The notes under the pieces: model-generated
The model's input: the letters and a program-made list of their open reading frames with translations, nothing else
Told to the model about the DNA's origin: nothing
Database searches by the model: none
Translations under genes and position numbers: made by a program
NCBI GenBank assembly: GCA_050012135.1
Contig: JBEKHT010000019.1
Coordinates: 1-39,985 of the forward strand
Length of the DNA stretch: 39,985 nucleotides
Direction: 5' to 3'
Source: JBEKHT01 sp050012135
Lineage (GTDB): Bacteria > Chloroflexota > Anaerolineae > Anaerolineales > RBG-16-64-43
Part shown: positions 6,453 to 14,363 of the stretch, piece after piece
Numbering within the stretch: the stretch's first letter is position 1
How the letters are laid out: each line of letters begins with the position of its first letter

Positions 6453-9268
6453 AAGCGCACATCCGCGCCTGGGCAGGGTTTCTGCACGTTCTTTTTGTGA
6501 TCGCCCTGGTTCTTTGCCCGATCATTGTAACGGCCTCCGCTCCGATTCCTACTCCGACTTCACCTCAGGACCAAGCTGCAAGTATCCTGAAAAGCCTGAC
6601 CGTCCAGGAAAGGGTTGGACAGCTGTTTCTCATAACTTTCGAGGGCGACTCCGCGGGGGCAGGGACGGAGATTCATGATTTGATCACGCACTACCATGTG
6701 GGCGGGGTGGATCTGCGGACCGAAAGCGGCAACTTTAAGCCCGGGACCGGAGAAGCTGCTGAAGTCCAGGCACTTGCGGATTCTCTGCAGCAGGCTGAGA
6801 GCGACGCCACCCAAGTCGCAATCCCGTCCCCATCCGGAGATGAGGTAGCTCAGAGCTCGACCTTCATTCCCCTTTTTGTTGCCGCTCAGCAGGATGGGAA
6901 TGGCTTCCCCGATAGCATTCTGACCACCGATCTCACGCAGTTGCCCTCCGAAATGGCGATTGGTGCCACTTGGGATCCAGCGGTGGCGAAGAAGGCCGGA
7001 GAGGTGTCGGGAAAGGAGTTGGCCGCCCTCGGGATCAATCTGCTCATTGGTCCGTCTCTCGACGTGGTGGAGCGACCGAATCCAGGGGCGGCCGGGGACT
7101 TGGGCGCGAGCGCGTTCGGAGGAGACCCCTTCTGGGTGGGTCGAATGGGAGCGGCCTATATCGAGGGGGTTCATGAGGGTAGTCAGAATGAGGTCGCGGT
7201 TGTGGCGACGCATTTCCCGGGAATTGGCGGGAGCGACCGAGACCCTGAACAGGAAGTGGCCACGGTCCGGAAGGCCCTTGATCAATTGGAGCAGATTGAC
7301 CTCGCCCCCTTCTTCAGTGTGACGAATGGCAAGCCGGGCGGAGAGAACATCACCGATGGTCTCCTGGTTTCCCATCTGCGCTACCAGGGACTGCAGGGCA
7401 ACATTCGAGAGAGCACGCGCCCGGTGAGCCTGGACCCCCAAGCTCTTGGTCAACTCCTGGCTCTCCCCCAGGTCTCCCCTTGGAGACAGGCTGGCGGGCT
7501 GACCGTGAGCGACTCTCTCGGCGCGGAGTCGGTTCGGCGGTTCTATGACCCCACCGAGTTGGGTTTCCCGGGAAGACAGGTCGCCCGCGACGCTCTGCTG
7601 GCTGGAAACGACCTCCTGCTCCTGGCGGATTTCAAAGTCCCCGGGATGCAGGATGAGACCGCCGCGATTGAGGACACGATCGATTTCTTTGTGCAGAAAT
7701 ACACGGCCGACACGGCTTTTGCGCAGCAAGTGGACCAGGCCGTCTTGCGGGTTCTCACGCTCAAGGCTCGCCTTTATCCGGAGTTCGCTCTCGGGAACGT
7801 GGAACGAGATCAGAGCTCCCTGGCGGATGTGGGAAGCCAACAGGAGGTGTCCTTCGACATCGAGAAAGAGGCCTCAACGCTGCTCAGTCCCGCCGCCCTG
7901 CCGGGGGCAGGCGACCACACTTTGGAATTGCCGACCCCGGCGGATCACATCATTTTCCTTTCGGATTCTCAGATCTATCATCCTTGTGCGGCCTGCAAGG
8001 CCACCACGCTGGTCCCCTTTGACGCTCTACAGGGGACGGTCGAAAAACTCTACGGCCCGAACGCCAGCGGCCAGATTGACCCGTCCCGGCTTCATTCCTA
8101 CACGTTCACCGATCTGGAAGCCTATCTGCACGGAACCAAGAATCCGAATCTCGATACGGATTTGAATGGCTCCTCATGGCTCGTTGTGCTCATGCTGAGC
8201 CCGAGCCAGAGCTCTCCGGGCTCCCAGGCCCTCTCGGATCTCCTCTCGCGGCCCGATTTGCTCCGGAATCGCAAGTTGGTCGTGTTTTCGCTAGATGCGC
8301 CCTACTATCTCGATTCGACAGAGATCAGCAAGATCACCGCTTACTACTCACTTTACAGCAAAGTTCCGGCCGCCATCGAGGTCGCAGCGCGAACGCTGTT
8401 TGGCGAACTCACGCCGTCAGGCGCCTCGCCGGTCAGCATTGATGGATTGGGGTACGACCTGGTGGTCGCCACCTCACCGGACTCGAGCCAGATCATCCCC
8501 CTGAGCGTGGTGAGCCCGAGCCAAGAGAAAGGGACCTCGACGCCCATCGCCACGGCCTCCCCGGCCAGTTTCAAGATGGGCGACACCTTGATCCTGCAAG
8601 CCGGCCCCATCCTCGATCACAACCAGCACTTCGTGCCGGACGGTACGGTTGTAACATTCAGCTTTGCCTATCCGGCGGAAAGCATCCCTGCCTTAATGGT
8701 CGAAGCGACGACTCGCGATGGAATGGCCGAGGCCTCGCACGAATTGGACCGAATCGGGGCTTTGGAGATGAGAGCCTCCAGCGAGCCGGCTTCGCTTTCA
8801 ACCATCATTCACCTTCAGGTGGGGCAGAAGCCCGGCTTCGTCACGGCCATCGCCCCCACCCTGGAGCCGAGCACCACACCGCAAGTAATCCCTTCACCCA
8901 CGAGGGCCATGCCCACCCCAATTCCCAGCCCCTCCACCCAGAGCTCCCAGGGAAACCCGTTCCCCGTGCTGGTCACCACCTTGGTGCTCTTGGGGTTCCT
9001 GTCGGTCGGAGGCGTGTGGCTTCTGGCCCGACTGAGACCGAAGTCCTCCAGACGGCGGTCGTTGCTCTGGCTGATGCTGGGGGGCTTGGCCGGCTACGAT
9101 TCCGTCGCCCTGGGCCTGGGGGGGACTTTCTCGGCCAAGGGATTGGGCTGGGGCTGGGCAGGTGTCCTGATGGCTTTCCTCGGAACCGCCCTCGCGTTTG
9201 GGTTGCTCTGCCTTGCGCCGCGCTTGGCCCGCCCGCCTTCGGCCAGCAAAGGACGCGACGAGCCCTGA
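6449..9268 (+). CDS. Membrane-anchored glycoside hydrolase family 3-like protein
   Basis: This 939-residue protein has an N-terminal signal segment (residues about 8-30). A GH3 N-terminal barrel-like domain (about 40-400) follows, with VGQLFLITFEG, an ALGINLLIGPSLDV strand, and LTVSDSLGAESV, whose Asp355 aligns with the GH3 nucleophile. A second extracellular domain, a Pro/Thr/Ser-rich linker (about 800-835) and two or three membrane helices at the C-terminus complete it. The usual KH(F)PGHG substrate-binding motif of beta-N-acetylhexosaminidases (NagZ) is THFPGIGG here (Thr254-His255), and the downstream D-x-H is not seen, so activity may be altered or lost. Its ATG overlaps the dehydratase TGA. 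It is likely exported and tethered, acting on wall or extracellular glycans. Confidence 0.78.
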   Translation: MKAHIRAWAGFLHVLFVIALVLCPIIVTASAPIPTPTSPQDQAASILKSLTVQERVGQLFLITFEGDSAGAGTEIHDLITHYHVGGVDLRTESGNFKPGTGEAAEVQALADSLQQAESDATQVAIPSPSGDEVAQSSTFIPLFVAAQQDGNGFPDSILTTDLTQLPSEMAIGATWDPAVAKKAGEVSGKELAALGINLLIGPSLDVVERPNPGAAGDLGASAFGGDPFWVGRMGAAYIEGVHEGSQNEVAVVATHFPGIGGSDRDPEQEVATVRKALDQLEQIDLAPFFSVTNGKPGGENITDGLLVSHLRYQGLQGNIRESTRPVSLDPQALGQLLALPQVSPWRQAGGLTVSDSLGAESVRRFYDPTELGFPGRQVARDALLAGNDLLLLADFKVPGMQDETAAIEDTIDFFVQKYTADTAFAQQVDQAVLRVLTLKARLYPEFALGNVERDQSSLADVGSQQEVSFDIEKEASTLLSPAALPGAGDHTLELPTPADHIIFLSDSQIYHPCAACKATTLVPFDALQGTVEKLYGPNASGQIDPSRLHSYTFTDLEAYLHGTKNPNLDTDLNGSSWLVVLMLSPSQSSPGSQALSDLLSRPDLLRNRKLVVFSLDAPYYLDSTEISKITAYYSLYSKVPAAIEVAARTLFGELTPSGASPVSIDGLGYDLVVATSPDSSQIIPLSVVSPSQEKGTSTPIATASPASFKMGDTLILQAGPILDHNQHFVPDGTVVTFSFAYPAESIPALMVEATTRDGMAEASHELDRIGALEMRASSEPASLSTIIHLQVGQKPGFVTAIAPTLEPSTTPQVIPSPTRAMPTPIPSPSTQSSQGNPFPVLVTTLVLLGFLSVGGVWLLARLRPKSSRRRSLLWLMLGGLAGYDSVALGLGGTFSAKGLGWGWAGVLMAFLGTALAFGLLCLAPRLARPPSASKGRDEP

Positions 9269-9356
9269 AGGGATCCCGCTGCGATGCCGTGCCGAGGGCC
9301 GGCCTTGGCAGAGCCATGAGGCCAAGTCTGCTTTTTCAGGGAGCCGTGAGGCGGTT

Positions 9357-10343
9357 CTAAGGGGCCAAGGCCCTGTAGATTGCGATGAGGAGGAGCAGGC
9401 CAATCGCCCCAAAGAGGATGCCGTCCCAAGCCTGAAGATCTCGGCTCAGGGACCTCCAGGACAGGTCCTTTGTCTGGAGGACTGGAATCTCTTCACCGCG
9501 GAAGAGCGCCTCCCGAAAGGCCTCGATGTTCGCGGGTCGATCGTCGGGATGGAGCGCCATGCCCCACAGCAAGGCGTGTTCGACGCTGGCCGGGATACCT
9601 GGGTTGAGGCGCCGCGGAGGGACGAGAGCTTCGGGGGACAAGAAGCGTTGCTTGGCCTCGGGAGGGGCCGAGTTGGTTAGCAAATGGTAGAGGGTCGCGC
9701 TCAGGGAGTAAATGTCGCTGCGCGCGTCTGTGTGCCCAGTGTCGGCTCCGTATTGTTCCAGGGGGGTGTAGAGTGCGGTCCCTCGGCCTTGCACGACCGT
9801 GATGGTCATCTCGTCGGGCACGAGGAGTTTTACGAGGCCAAAGTCGACCAGCTTCACAACTCCGATCGGGGTGACCTTGATGTTGCTGGGCTTGATGTCG
9901 CGATGGACGATAGGGGGATCCTGGCTATGCATGTACTTGAGTGCGTCAATGAGTTGGCCGAACCAGCCGAGGACCTGCTCCACCGGAAGGGTTTCGTTGT
10001 GGGCGCGTGCCTCCTCCATGAGGGCGCGGAGATCCTTGCCGGCCACGTAGTCCATAACCAAGTAGTCTCTGGCATTGGCAGAAAAGAAGTCAGAGACTTT
10101 GGGAAGATTTGGGTGGTCGAGGCGGGCCAGGACGCTGGCCTCGCGGTAGAATTGTTCGCGAGCTTGTTTGGTGGTGGCGGCAGGCAGGGACGGGTCGTGT
10201 TCGATTTCTTTTAGCGCGCAAAGACGCCCGGTGAGGCGCTCGTCTTCCGCCAGGTAGATAGCACCCATACCTCCGTGGCCAATGGTTTCACGGAGGCGGT
10301 ATCGGTTCCGCAGGACGTGGTCAGCAGGCAGGGGTTTGGGCAT
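9357..10343 (-). CDS. Membrane-anchored Ser/Thr protein kinase (Hanks type)
   Basis: This 328-residue kinase has a complete catalytic domain: the glycine loop GHGGMGAIYLAE (about residue 21), the ATP lysine in CALKEIEH, HRDIKPSN (catalytic Asp), VDFGLVK (metal-binding DFG), and a GRGTALYTPLEQY activation/P+1 segment. A single C-terminal membrane helix, ILFGAIGLLLLIAIY, leaves almost nothing outside, so there is no PASTA or other sensor domain. RBS GGGAG precedes ATG at 10343. The gene is divergent from an FHA-winged-helix protein, so the FHA domain may read this kinase's phosphothreonines; that link is inferred from position. Confidence 0.9.
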   Translation of the reverse strand: MPKPLPADHVLRNRYRLRETIGHGGMGAIYLAEDERLTGRLCALKEIEHDPSLPAATTKQAREQFYREASVLARLDHPNLPKVSDFFSANARDYLVMDYVAGKDLRALMEEARAHNETLPVEQVLGWFGQLIDALKYMHSQDPPIVHRDIKPSNIKVTPIGVVKLVDFGLVKLLVPDEMTITVVQGRGTALYTPLEQYGADTGHTDARSDIYSLSATLYHLLTNSAPPEAKQRFLSPEALVPPRRLNPGIPASVEHALLWGMALHPDDRPANIEAFREALFRGEEIPVLQTKDLSWRSLSRDLQAWDGILFGAIGLLLLIAIYRALAP

Positions 10344-10480
10344 GCTCCCTTCTGACTTCTTTGCCCTTGTCGCCCTGGTCTAACCCCTGATGGTGGGAGA
10401 GAGGGCCTATTGACTGCACGCCTCGGCGTGGACCGCTCCTCCCCAGGGGTCCAGACGTGTCAGCAGGGGTTTGCATCGCG

Positions 10481-10486
10481 ATTATA
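10481..10486 (-). promoter_or_regulatory. -10 element (TATAAT) for the kinase gene
   Basis: A perfect TATAAT lies on the minus strand about 138 bp before the kinase start. No good -35 was found. It is about 45 bp from the oppositely directed promoter of the FHA gene. Confidence 0.4.
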
Positions 10487-10528
10487 CAGCACGACTGCTG
10501 GCGAGTGGCCCAGAGGGGTGGTGCGCGG

Positions 10529-10556
10529 TTGCCCAGATCTGGCGCCTGAGTACAAT
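10529..10556 (+). promoter_or_regulatory. Promoter of FHA-winged-helix gene
   Basis: TTGCCC (10529-10534), a 16-bp spacer and TACAAT (10551-10556) are followed by an ATG at 10583, predicting a leader of about 20 nt. Confidence 0.6.
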
Positions 10557-10582
10557 CGGGGTCTCGCGCTTGAGGGGACTTC

Positions 10583-11239
10583 ATGGGAAATCCTGAGGAA
10601 TTCCCTGTTCTAATCCTGCAATCGGGTCCTTCGGCGGGGGAGCGATTCCTGATTCCACCGGAAGGACTGCTCATCGGCCGGGGGAAGGAGTGCGATGTCG
10701 TCATCTCGGACCGAAAGGTCTCGCGCCGCCATGCTCGGCTGATACGAGACGGATCCGACACCCGGGTGGAGGATTTGGGCAGCAAGAACGGGACCTGGGT
10801 GAATGGCAACCCGGTCGAGGGGCGCCAGCCCCTACGTGATGGGGACATCGTGCAGATTGCGCTGGCTGTCCAGGCGACCTATGTGGCCTCCGATGCGACG
10901 GTTCCCTTGACCTTCGAGGAACACCCCCTCGAGAAAGGGATCCTGCGAATTGATCCCAGGGCACACCAGGTCTGGGTTCGCGAGACGGAGGTTGATCCAC
11001 CGTTGTCCGTGCATCAGTACCGGTTGCTTGAGCTCCTCTACCTGCGCAGTGGTGGGATCGTCACGCGGGAAGAGGTGATAGAGAACGTCTGGCCTGGAGT
11101 GGACAGTGATGGGGTCTCCGAACAAGCGATTGACGCCTTGGTCCGCAGGCTGCGCGAACGGATCGGCGAATTCGCTCCCGAGCGAGAATTTATCTTGACG
11201 GTGCGGGGGCATGGATTTCGGCTGCACAATGCTCCCTAG
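10583..11239 (+). CDS. FHA domain - winged-helix transcriptional regulator
   Basis: This 218-residue protein starts with an FHA phosphothreonine-binding domain: LLIGRGKECDVVISDRKVSR, then RHARL, and DLGSKNGTWVNG (about residues 28-75). The conserved Gly-Arg, Ser-Arg-x-His and Lys-Asn-Gly-x-x-x-Asn are intact. It ends in an OmpR/PhoB-type winged helix (about 118-217), with SVHQYRLLELLYLRSGGIVT, EEVIENVWP and a final LTVRGHGFRL wing. A receiver domain is replaced by FHA, so the input is probably protein Ser/Thr phosphorylation. Neither half has a catalytic motif. The divergent kinase is the obvious candidate writer. Confidence 0.88.
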   Translation: MGNPEEFPVLILQSGPSAGERFLIPPEGLLIGRGKECDVVISDRKVSRRHARLIRDGSDTRVEDLGSKNGTWVNGNPVEGRQPLRDGDIVQIALAVQATYVASDATVPLTFEEHPLEKGILRIDPRAHQVWVRETEVDPPLSVHQYRLLELLYLRSGGIVTREEVIENVWPGVDSDGVSEQAIDALVRRLRERIGEFAPEREFILTVRGHGFRLHNAP

Positions 11240-11328
11240 CCGAGGTCGGGAGCGGCCCGATCGACAACGAGCCAGGATGGAGGGGATCCGAGGAGTTCCG
11301 GGCCCTGGGCGATCGCCGAGGCTTGGGC

Positions 11329-11334
11329 TATAAT
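11329..11334 (+). promoter_or_regulatory. -10 element for tRNA-Pro
   Basis: A perfect TATAAT lies 10 bp before the mature tRNA 5' end, which would place transcription start a few bases upstream of the tRNA. No clear -35. Confidence 0.5.
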
Positions 11335-11344
11335 CGGCCAAAGA

Positions 11345-11419
11345 CGGGGCGTAGCGCAGTTCGGCTAGCGCACCTGCATGGGGTGCAGGGGGTCGGCGGT
11401 TCAAATCCGCCCGCCCCGA
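11345..11419 (+). tRNA. tRNA-Pro (anticodon GGG)
   Basis: A full cloverleaf is visible. The acceptor stem is CGGGGCG with CGCCCCG, the D-stem GCGC/GCGC, the anticodon stem CCTGC/GCAGG around loop ATGGGGT (anticodon GGG), and the T-arm GGCGG-TTCAAAT-CCGCC. The discriminator is A. CCA is not encoded. Confidence 0.95.
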
Positions 11420-11423
11420 CTTG

Positions 11424-11454
11424 GAGCGGCCCTCTGCGGAGACCGCTCTTTTTT
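11424..11454 (+). terminator. Rho-independent terminator after tRNA-Pro
   Basis: Stem GAGCGG (11424-11429) with CCGCTC (11443-11448), followed directly by TTTTTT. Confidence 0.8.
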
Positions 11455-11539
11455 GTATGTGCCTGGGCCTGGTGCTGCCAATCAGGCGAGACGGACATCG
11501 GCCATCCCTGTTCCTTCTCCTGAACCCGCGGAGCGCCCA

Positions 11540-12823
11540 ATGAAAACGCTGATTCCTTCGGTCAAAGGGACGCGCGACTTTTTTCCTGAGCAGATGGCCA
11601 TCCGCAACTGGCTGTATGTCGAGATGCGCCGAGTCTCGCAATCATTTGGATATCAGGAATACGACGGACCCTTCTTGGAAACCCTCCAACTCTATGCGGC
11701 CAAATCAGGAGAGGAGCTGGTCAAAGAGCAAGCCTTCGTGTTCAAAGATCGCGGAGGCGAGGAGGTGGCCCTGCGTCCGGAGCTTACTCCTTCGCTGGCG
11801 AGGATGGTAGCCGAGCGACAGCAGCAGCTGGGGATCCCCATCCGCTGGTGGTCCTTTGGGCCCTTTTGGAGGTACGAGCAACCGCAGAAAGGCCGCTCGC
11901 GAGAGTTCTTTCAATGGAATGTGGATCTGCTGGGAGCGAATTCGCCAGAAGCAGACGCGGAGCTGGTGGCGATGGCGGCGGAGTTCTTTCGCTCCCTCGG
12001 GCTGATGCCGGGCCAGGTTCGAATTCAAGTCAACCACCGTGGCCTGATGGACTCGGAGCTGGAACACCTCGCGATTGGGGCAGAAGCCCGGGAAGACGTT
12101 TTTCGGCTCATTGACCGTCGGGATCGGATGCCCGCTGCCAAATGGCGCAGCTACGCCAGCGAGCTGGGGATTGAGCAAAGTCAACTTGAGGGCCTCCTCG
12201 GGCTTCTTGAGGACCGTGATCTTTGGAGAAAATCGGCCGAACTGGTGCGCCTGGTCGAAGCCGTGGTGGCCCTTGGGGTTGGAGATTACGTCGAGTTTGA
12301 TCCCGGCGTAGTACGGGGGCTGGACTACTACACGGGCACAGTATTTGAGGCGCGGGACATGGCCGGAGAATTTCGCGCCATCCTCGGGGGAGGGCGATAC
12401 GATGACCTGGTAGGAGAGGTGGGGGGGACGAGGCTCCCGGGGGTGGGCTTTGCCTTGGGGGACGTGGTATTGCAGCTAGTGTTGAGTAAGTATGGCCTAC
12501 TGCCCGAGAGGATCCTGGAGCCCGCGCAAGTGCTTGTGACCACGTTTGGACCGGAGCAGGTCGAGGCTGCATTGCGGGTCTCTGGCAGCCTGCGGGAGCG
12601 AGGCCTGCGCGTCGAGTGGTACCCTGAGCCGGCCCGCCTGCCTCGACAACTGAGATACGCGGACCAGCGGGGCATTCGTTTCGCGATTATCCTCGGCGCG
12701 GATGAGCTGGCCAAAGGGGTGGTGGCGCTTAAGGATATGCTAGCTCGGGAGCAGGTGGAGGTGAAGCAAGACGAATTGCCCGCCGAGATTGAGCGACGTC
12801 TTGCCGCACCCAAGTCCGCGTGA
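11540..12823 (+). CDS. hisS: Histidyl-tRNA synthetase
   Basis: This 427-residue class II synthetase charges tRNA-His. It opens with PSVKGTRDFFPEQ (motif 1 region), then a LRPELTPSLARM stretch, motif 2 around WWSFGPFWRYEQPQKGRSRE, the histidine motifs VRGLDYYTGTVFE and LGGGRYDDL, motif 3 LPGVGFALGDV, and a C-terminal anticodon-binding domain (about 330-420). Having both histidine motifs together with the anticodon domain argues against the HisZ paralogue. The start is ATG at 11540, which gives the family's usual N-terminus; earlier in-frame starts would run into the tRNA-Pro gene and its terminator. The gene lies between that terminator and tRNA-His. A promoter for the tRNA sits in its last 25 bases. 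Confidence 0.96.
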   Translation: MKTLIPSVKGTRDFFPEQMAIRNWLYVEMRRVSQSFGYQEYDGPFLETLQLYAAKSGEELVKEQAFVFKDRGGEEVALRPELTPSLARMVAERQQQLGIPIRWWSFGPFWRYEQPQKGRSREFFQWNVDLLGANSPEADAELVAMAAEFFRSLGLMPGQVRIQVNHRGLMDSELEHLAIGAEAREDVFRLIDRRDRMPAAKWRSYASELGIEQSQLEGLLGLLEDRDLWRKSAELVRLVEAVVALGVGDYVEFDPGVVRGLDYYTGTVFEARDMAGEFRAILGGGRYDDLVGEVGGTRLPGVGFALGDVVLQLVLSKYGLLPERILEPAQVLVTTFGPEQVEAALRVSGSLRERGLRVEWYPEPARLPRQLRYADQRGIRFAIILGADELAKGVVALKDMLAREQVEVKQDELPAEIERRLAAPKSA

Positions 12824-12829
12824 TAGAAT
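12801..12829 (+). promoter_or_regulatory. Promoter of tRNA-His inside hisS 3' end
   Basis: TTGCCG (12801-12806), a 17-bp spacer and TAGAAT (12824-12829) lie 11 bp before the tRNA. The -35 is wholly within hisS codons and the -10 just after its stop. Confidence 0.65.
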
Positions 12830-12840
12830 GACGCGCGCTT

Positions 12841-12914
12841 GGTGGCTGTAGCTCAATTGGCAGAGCACTGGACTGTGGATCCAGGTGTTGCGGGTTCAAT
12901 CCCCGTCAGCCACC
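12841..12914 (+). tRNA. tRNA-His (anticodon GTG)
   Basis: Acceptor GTGGCTG pairs with CAGCCAC. An extra 5' G (12841, G-1) faces discriminator C73 (12914), the hallmark of tRNA-His. The anticodon stem CTGGA/TCCAG holds loop CTGTGGA (anticodon GTG), and the T-arm is GCGGG-TTCAATC-CCCGT. Positions 12915-12917 read CCA, so the 3' end appears to be encoded, unlike tRNA-Pro here. It follows its own synthetase gene. Confidence 0.95.
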
Positions 12915-12931
12915 CCAATGGATGGGAATTG

Positions 12932-12964
12932 TCACCCCCTGCGACGGGGGGTGATTTGTTTTAT
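12932..12964 (+). terminator. Rho-independent terminator after tRNA-His
   Basis: Stem TCACCCCC (12932-12939) with GGGGGTGA (12946-12953), loop of 6 nt, then TTTGTTTTAT. Confidence 0.8.
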
Positions 12965-13233
12965 GGACATGGGCTGAAGGGGTCTGAGCCTTGCGGCCTC
13001 GATCTTGGCGTGCAGGAGCTGGGCGCGAGCGGGGGCGACCGATGCCGCCCTCGCATGAGGAGAGGTCGGGTCTGGTGAATCGGACACCGCAACCCGGGGC
13101 CGAGCGCAGAATGGGCAAAGTCGCCGTGGGTGGAGGACGCTAGTCCGGCTGTGGGCGAGTGAGGGGAGGGTGATCCGTACTTTGCTCGGGAATTGCCGAG
13201 GCGATTGAGCTGGCCGGCCAATGCTGACCAACA

Positions 13234-13242
13234 TGGTATACT
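13234..13242 (+). promoter_or_regulatory. Extended -10 promoter of pdh operon
   Basis: TGG followed by TATACT forms an extended -10 with no recognisable -35. The predicted start near 13249 is about 90 nt before the E1alpha ATG. Confidence 0.5.
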
Positions 13243-13251
13243 TTACATTGA

Positions 13252-13269
13252 GCAGGAGGAATCTCCTGC
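13252..13269 (+). promoter_or_regulatory. Inverted repeat at pdh transcript start
   Basis: GCAGGAG and CTCCTGC flank GAAT, a perfect 7-bp inverted repeat just after the predicted transcription start. It could be a repressor operator or a 5' mRNA hairpin. Confidence 0.4.
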
Positions 13270-13340
13270 AATCTACTTGGCGTTGAATGCCGGGGCAACC
13301 CGGTATTGCTGCGCAAGGATATCTGGAAGGCAGGCCTCTC

Positions 13341-14315
13341 ATGGAGAGGGACGAATCGGTCAGAATGTACTACGAAATGGTGCTGATCCGAAAGTTGGAG
13401 GAGCGCGCCGCGGAACTTTACCAAGAGGGCCGGATTGGGGGATTCCTTCACCTTTACATCGGAGAAGAGGCCGTCGGGGTGGGCGTGGTCTCCGCGCGGG
13501 AGAACGGGGATCGCGTCATCACCGCCTATCGAGACCACGGGGTGGCGATCGCCTGTGGTCTTGAAAGCCGGGTGGTCATGGCCGAGTTGCTCGGGAAGCA
13601 AACCGGGTGCTCGAAGGGTCGAGGCGGGTCGATGCACATGGCGGATGTGTCCAAGAACTTCTGGGGCGGACACGCAATTGTCGGCTCTCATCTCCCGGTC
13701 GCAACGGGACTTGCGCTGGGCGACAAGTACAGCGGGAGAGCGGGGGTGACGATATGCCTCTTCGGGGACGGGGCCACCAACATAGGATACTTTCACGAGG
13801 CGCTCAATCTTTCGAAGGTTTGGTCATTGCCGGTGCTTTGGATTTGCGAGAACAACAAATACGGGATGGGGACCTCGGTGGAGAGGGCCTCGGCGGTGTC
13901 CGAAATCAGGCAGAAGGCGGCAGGCTATGACATCGCCAGCGCGAGGGTTGACGGGATGGATGTGGTGGCCGTGCAGGAGGCCACCCTGGGGGCTTTGAAG
14001 GAAATTCGCGCTGCGGGCGGGCCGCGATTCCTGGAGGCCGTCACGTACCGATATAAGGGTCATTCGATGGGGGACCCGGAGCGCTACCGCCAGCCCGAGG
14101 AAATCAGGCAGTGGGAGGAAAATGACCCCATCGGGATTTTCCGCAAGTACCTGACAGGCAAGAAGATCGCCTCCAAAACCGAGCTGGACGAGTCCGACCG
14201 GAAGGCGGAGGCCGAGCTCCAAGAAGCGGTGGCTTTTGCGGAGGCGAGCCCAGATCCGGCGCCCGAGGATCTTTTTGACGATCTCTACGTTCAGGCCCAG
14301 GGTCTTAGCAGCTAG
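13341..14315 (+). CDS. pdhA: 2-oxoacid (pyruvate) dehydrogenase E1 alpha subunit
   Basis: This 324-residue subunit is half of the thiamine-diphosphate-dependent E1 that decarboxylates pyruvate (or branched 2-oxoacids) and acetylates E2 lipoyl groups. Visible are TAYRDHGVAIACG (substrate/TPP pocket), GGSMHMADVSKNFWGGHAIV, the TPP-binding GDGATNIGYFHEALNLSKVW ending in CENNKYGMGTS, and YRYKGHSMGDPERYR (phosphorylation-loop region). The start is ATG at 13341, which matches the family N-terminus; an in-frame ATG at 13287 is possible but adds an unlike leader. It is the first gene of an E1alpha-E1beta-E2 operon. No E3 is in the window. Pyruvate versus acetoin or branched-chain specificity is not certain. 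Confidence 0.9.
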   Translation: MERDESVRMYYEMVLIRKLEERAAELYQEGRIGGFLHLYIGEEAVGVGVVSARENGDRVITAYRDHGVAIACGLESRVVMAELLGKQTGCSKGRGGSMHMADVSKNFWGGHAIVGSHLPVATGLALGDKYSGRAGVTICLFGDGATNIGYFHEALNLSKVWSLPVLWICENNKYGMGTSVERASAVSEIRQKAAGYDIASARVDGMDVVAVQEATLGALKEIRAAGGPRFLEAVTYRYKGHSMGDPERYRQPEEIRQWEENDPIGIFRKYLTGKKIASKTELDESDRKAEAELQEAVAFAEASPDPAPEDLFDDLYVQAQGLSS

Positions 14316-14363
14316 GCCGGGAGCCCGTTGGCCTTGGGCCGACGGCCTTGAGGGTTGGAGAAT

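Noticed and set aside
8894..9429. Overlapping minus-strand frames over the GH3 tail
   Set aside because: Opposite the coding Pro/Thr stalk and membrane helices; no start signal or domain.
11540..12823. HisZ (ATP phosphoribosyltransferase regulatory subunit)
   Set aside because: Both histidyl motifs and the anticodon-binding domain are present, and tRNA-His is adjacent.
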